From Chloroflexota bacterium (GTDB lineage Bacteria; Chloroflexota; Dehalococcoidia; Lucifugimonadales; UBA3495), in assembly GCA_022562335.1 (NCBI GenBank), contig JADFPM010000133.1, positions 1 to 7,357 of the forward strand: 7,357 nt of DNA, given 5' to 3'. The translations under genes and the position numbers were made by a program. Position 1 is the first letter of the stretch. Each line of letters starts with the position of its first letter. Of this stretch, positions 5,386 through 7,357 are shown piece by piece. The notes under the pieces were generated by a model. The model was not told the DNA's origin and did no database searches. It saw only the letters and a list, made by a program, of their open reading frames with translations.

Positions 5386-7033
5386 TTCCGGGAGTCACCG
5401 CCAGGCCGCTACCCTTGGGCGCACGCCCTCCGCTGGCCGGGCGATGTTGAGCCGCCTGTTTTCAAACGCCGGCAGGCGTCCTCCCGCCCTGCTATGGTTG
5501 ACCGGTCTGGCCGTGGGGGCCGCCTTGATCCTGGCGCCGGCCTACCTGTTGGTACGGACCGCCGGAGCGGGGACCGAAGCGTGGGACCTGCTGTTCCGAA
5601 TGAGGGTGTTGGAGACCATGGGCCGCACCCTGATACTGGTGGTGACGGTCACCGCCGGATGTATCGCCCTGGCGGTGCCCCTTTCCTGGCTAACCGTTCG
5701 CACCGACCTGCCCTGGCGCAAGGTTTGGGGCGTGGCCATCGCCCTGCCCTTGGTGATACCCAGCTATGTCGCCGGGTTCATCGTCGTCGTGGCATTGGGC
5801 CCCAAGGGTATGCTCCAGCAATTTCTGGAGACCCTGTTCGGTCTGGACCGGCTGCCGGAGATATATGGCTTTCCTGGTGCCTGGCTGACACTGACCTTTC
5901 TCAGTTACCCCTACGTGCTGTTAACCGTGGGCGGGGCCCTTTCGCGTATGGACCCCTCATTGGTGGAAAGCTCACGGGGATTGGGCCAAGGTTCGTGGGC
6001 CACCTTTCGCCGGGTTATCCTTCCCCTGCTCCGCCCGGCGATCACGTCCGGCGGGCTGTTGGTCGCCCTCTACACCCTTAGCGACTTCGGCGCGGTCTCA
6101 CTGCTCCGGTACGAAACCTTTACCTGGGCCATTTTCGTCCAATACGAGTCGGGGTTGGACCGCACCCTGGGCGCCGCCCTTTCCTTGGTGCTGGTGGCCA
6201 TGGCAATGGGTATAGTGGGGATGGAGTTCGCCAGCCGAGGACGGTCCAGGTATTACCGCAGTGACCCGGGCTCCCCAAGACCGGCCCGGCTGGTCCGCCT
6301 AGGCCGGTGGCGCTGGCCGGCGCTGGGTCTATGCGGCGTGGTCACGTCGGTGAGCTTGATCCTGCCTGCCTCGGTATTGGTCTATTGGGCGGTCAGGGGG
6401 ATTGCCGCCGGCGAGCCGTTGGTCCTTCTATGGGGCCCGGCCCGAAACTCCCTATTGGCCGGCGGGCTGGCCGCCCTGGCGGCGGTTATCGCCGCTTTGC
6501 CGGTGGTGGTGCTGGCCGTCCGTTACCCTGGCCTGTTCAGCACGGTGCTGGAACGGATCACCCATATAGGGTTCGCCCTTCCCGGAATTGCCGTGGCCCT
6601 GGCCTTGGTGTTTTTCGGCGCCAATTACGCCACGCCCCTATATCAGACCTTGGGGTTGCTGATATTGGCATACGTGGTGTTGTTCGTTTCACCGGCTGTT
6701 GGGGCGCTGCGAACGTCATTCTTGCAGATCAATCCGTTACTGGAAGAGGCCGCCCGCAGCCTGGGCCGCACTCCCTGGCGGGTGTTGACTTCGATCACCT
6801 TACCCTTGGCCAAACCCGGAATAGCCTCGGCGGCCGCCCTGGTTTTTCTGCTGGTGATGAAAGAACTGCCGGCCACCGTGGTCTTGGGCCCCATCGGTTT
6901 CAACACCCTTGCGACCACCATATGGGCGGCGGCGTCAGAGGCGTTTTTCGCCCAGGCCGCGGTGCCGGCGCTTTTGCTGATTCTGGTGTCGTCTATCCCG
7001 CTGGCGTTTCTCATGCTGAGGCAGCGGAGTTAA
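5360..7033 (+). CDS. fbpB: Ferric iron ABC transporter permease, fused two-domain (FbpB-like)
   Basis: This 557-residue inner-membrane protein forms the translocation channel for substrate delivered by the upstream lipoprotein. Two binding-protein-dependent permease domains are fused in tandem. Each has an EAA-type loop that docks the ATPase: ESSRGLGQGSWATFRRVILP (203-222) and EEAARSLGRTPWRVLTSITL (462-481). About twelve hydrophobic segments can be seen, near 43-66, 88-112, 122-146, 172-195, 226-247, 265-288, 318-341, 363-387, 400-420, 428-450, 487-507 and 530-553. Length and fusion fit the FbpB/SfuB family. The start is uncertain. The ATG at 5360 lies in a tandem repeat with only GGGA directly abutting it; an in-frame stop at 5348 blocks longer forms. 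M29 (5444) would remove a polar, low-complexity leader and also lacks a good ribosome site. With 13 bp after the binding-protein stop, translation may depend on coupling. Confidence 0.94.
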   Translation: MTAGNDDGASGSHRQAATLGRTPSAGRAMLSRLFSNAGRRPPALLWLTGLAVGAALILAPAYLLVRTAGAGTEAWDLLFRMRVLETMGRTLILVVTVTAGCIALAVPLSWLTVRTDLPWRKVWGVAIALPLVIPSYVAGFIVVVALGPKGMLQQFLETLFGLDRLPEIYGFPGAWLTLTFLSYPYVLLTVGGALSRMDPSLVESSRGLGQGSWATFRRVILPLLRPAITSGGLLVALYTLSDFGAVSLLRYETFTWAIFVQYESGLDRTLGAALSLVLVAMAMGIVGMEFASRGRSRYYRSDPGSPRPARLVRLGRWRWPALGLCGVVTSVSLILPASVLVYWAVRGIAAGEPLVLLWGPARNSLLAGGLAALAAVIAALPVVVLAVRYPGLFSTVLERITHIGFALPGIAVALALVFFGANYATPLYQTLGLLILAYVVLFVSPAVGALRTSFLQINPLLEEAARSLGRTPWRVLTSITLPLAKPGIASAAALVFLLVMKELPATVVLGPIGFNTLATTIWAAASEAFFAQAAVPALLLILVSSIPLAFLMLRQRS

Positions 7034-7035
7034 GC

Positions 7036-7041
7036 TATAAT
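7036..7041 (+). promoter_or_regulatory. Possible -10 element ahead of the amidohydrolase gene
   Basis: A perfect TATAAT lies 2 bp after the permease stop codon, about 75 bp before the TTG start. No good -35 is present at 16-18 bp spacing, so this is a weak promoter call. Confidence 0.3.
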
Positions 7042-7073
7042 CCCCCCATTGGCTCAGGCCAACGCGTGTGGGG
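7042..7073 (+). other. Weak stem-loop between permease and amidohydrolase genes
   Basis: TTGGC (7049-7053) and GCCAA (7058-7062) pair around TCAG, with a C-run (7042-7047) and a G-run (7070-7073) able to pair outside them. No T-run follows. It could be a 5'-leader hairpin if the TATAAT at 7036 is used, or a weak 3'-end structure of the permease message. Confidence 0.3.
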
Positions 7074-7115
7074 ACCGCGCCCTCCAACCCCCACGACTAA
7101 CCGGAGGACAAACCT

Positions 7116-7357
7116 TTGCCAGAATCAGAAACGGCCTGGACTGTCATCCGTCCTGGCAACTTGATTGATGCCCTAGGCGGGCCTCCTAAAACGGGTCAGG
7201 CGGTGGTGATACACGGGTCCACCATCCAGTGGGTGGGAGACATCCAAGGCGTCGAAGCGCCCGGTGGACCCCTGGCAGCCCGGCCTGATGACCAGTCAAC
7301 GGCTCACCAGACACTGGATTATCCCGATGCCACCCTGCTGCCTGGCCTTATAGATTG
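7116..7357 (+). CDS. Amidohydrolase-family protein, N-terminal fragment (TTG start, 3' end outside window)
   Basis: A frame beginning with TTG at 7116 stays open for 80 codons to the window end. GGAGG at 7103-7107 sits 8 bp before this TTG, the same spacing as for the binding-protein gene, and there is no in-frame ATG in the fragment, so TTG is the likely start. The protein opens with IRPGNLIDALGG (residues 10-21) and QAVVIHGSTIQWVGD (27-41), the beta-sandwich segment that precedes the barrel in imidazolonepropionase/dihydroorotase-like amidohydrolases. It ends at ATLLPGLID (72-80), where the family continues with the metal-binding HxH motif, just past the window edge. The catalytic part is not visible, so the substrate is unknown. 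The 82-bp gap after the permease gene and an unrelated family suggest it is not part of the importer, though read-through is possible. Confidence 0.88.
   Translation, partial: MPESETAWTVIRPGNLIDALGGPPKTGQAVVIHGSTIQWVGDIQGVEAPGGPLAARPDDQSTAHQTLDYPDATLLPGLID

Noticed and set aside
6307..7164. Plus-strand open frame of 285 codons overlapping the permease and the amidohydrolase start
   Set aside because: It is the +1 shadow of the permease; its product is Gly/Arg-rich with no family similarity, while the permease frame has EAA loops and membrane segments.

Overview
The window is a GC-rich stretch of a bacterial chromosome. Its core is a complete ferric-iron-type ABC importer (substrate-binding lipoprotein, fused permease, ATPase) next to a DtxR-family metalloregulator. 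The host is uncertain. GC-rich coding sequence, a FeoA-tailed DtxR protein, a SelA-like PLP enzyme, an amidohydrolase and clustered GGGGAAATCCCCC-type palindromes would suit an uncultivated environmental lineage, perhaps Chloroflexota (Dehalococcoidia/SAR202-like). That placement is inference and weakly held.

Layout, left to right. Positions 1-1077 (minus) hold the N-terminal 359 residues of a SelA-like, DgaE-like PLP enzyme whose 3' end lies outside the window. Positions 1103-1702 (minus) encode DNA-3-methyladenine glycosylase I (tag), 25 bp upstream of the PLP gene and probably co-transcribed with it. Positions 1703-2024 have no gene; they carry a cluster of GC-rich palindromes (about 1720-1946) and a hairpin just after the dtxR stop codon. 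Positions 2025-2786 (minus) encode the DtxR/MntR-like regulator, and 2881-4050 (minus) the importer ATPase. Positions 4051-4335 form a divergent control region with two promoters facing away from each other and several dyads. Positions 4336-5346 (plus) encode the binding lipoprotein and 5360-7033 (plus) the two-domain permease. From 7116 (plus) the first 80 codons of an amidohydrolase begin at a TTG codon and run off the window.

The predicted system works as follows. The lipoprotein captures ferric iron or a related metal ligand outside the membrane and passes it to the fused permease. The ATPase, transcribed divergently, drives uptake. The DtxR-like protein lies directly behind the ATPase gene in the same direction and is the natural candidate for sensing cytoplasmic metal and acting on the divergent promoters. 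This circuit is inferred from gene position; no canonical DtxR box was seen.

No wholly new system was found. The points most worth a second look are non-standard metal-ligand residues and an expanded helix-turn-helix in the DtxR protein, the dyads in the divergent promoter region, a 13-bp tandem repeat that places ATGs in three frames at the permease start, and the palindrome cluster upstream of tag.
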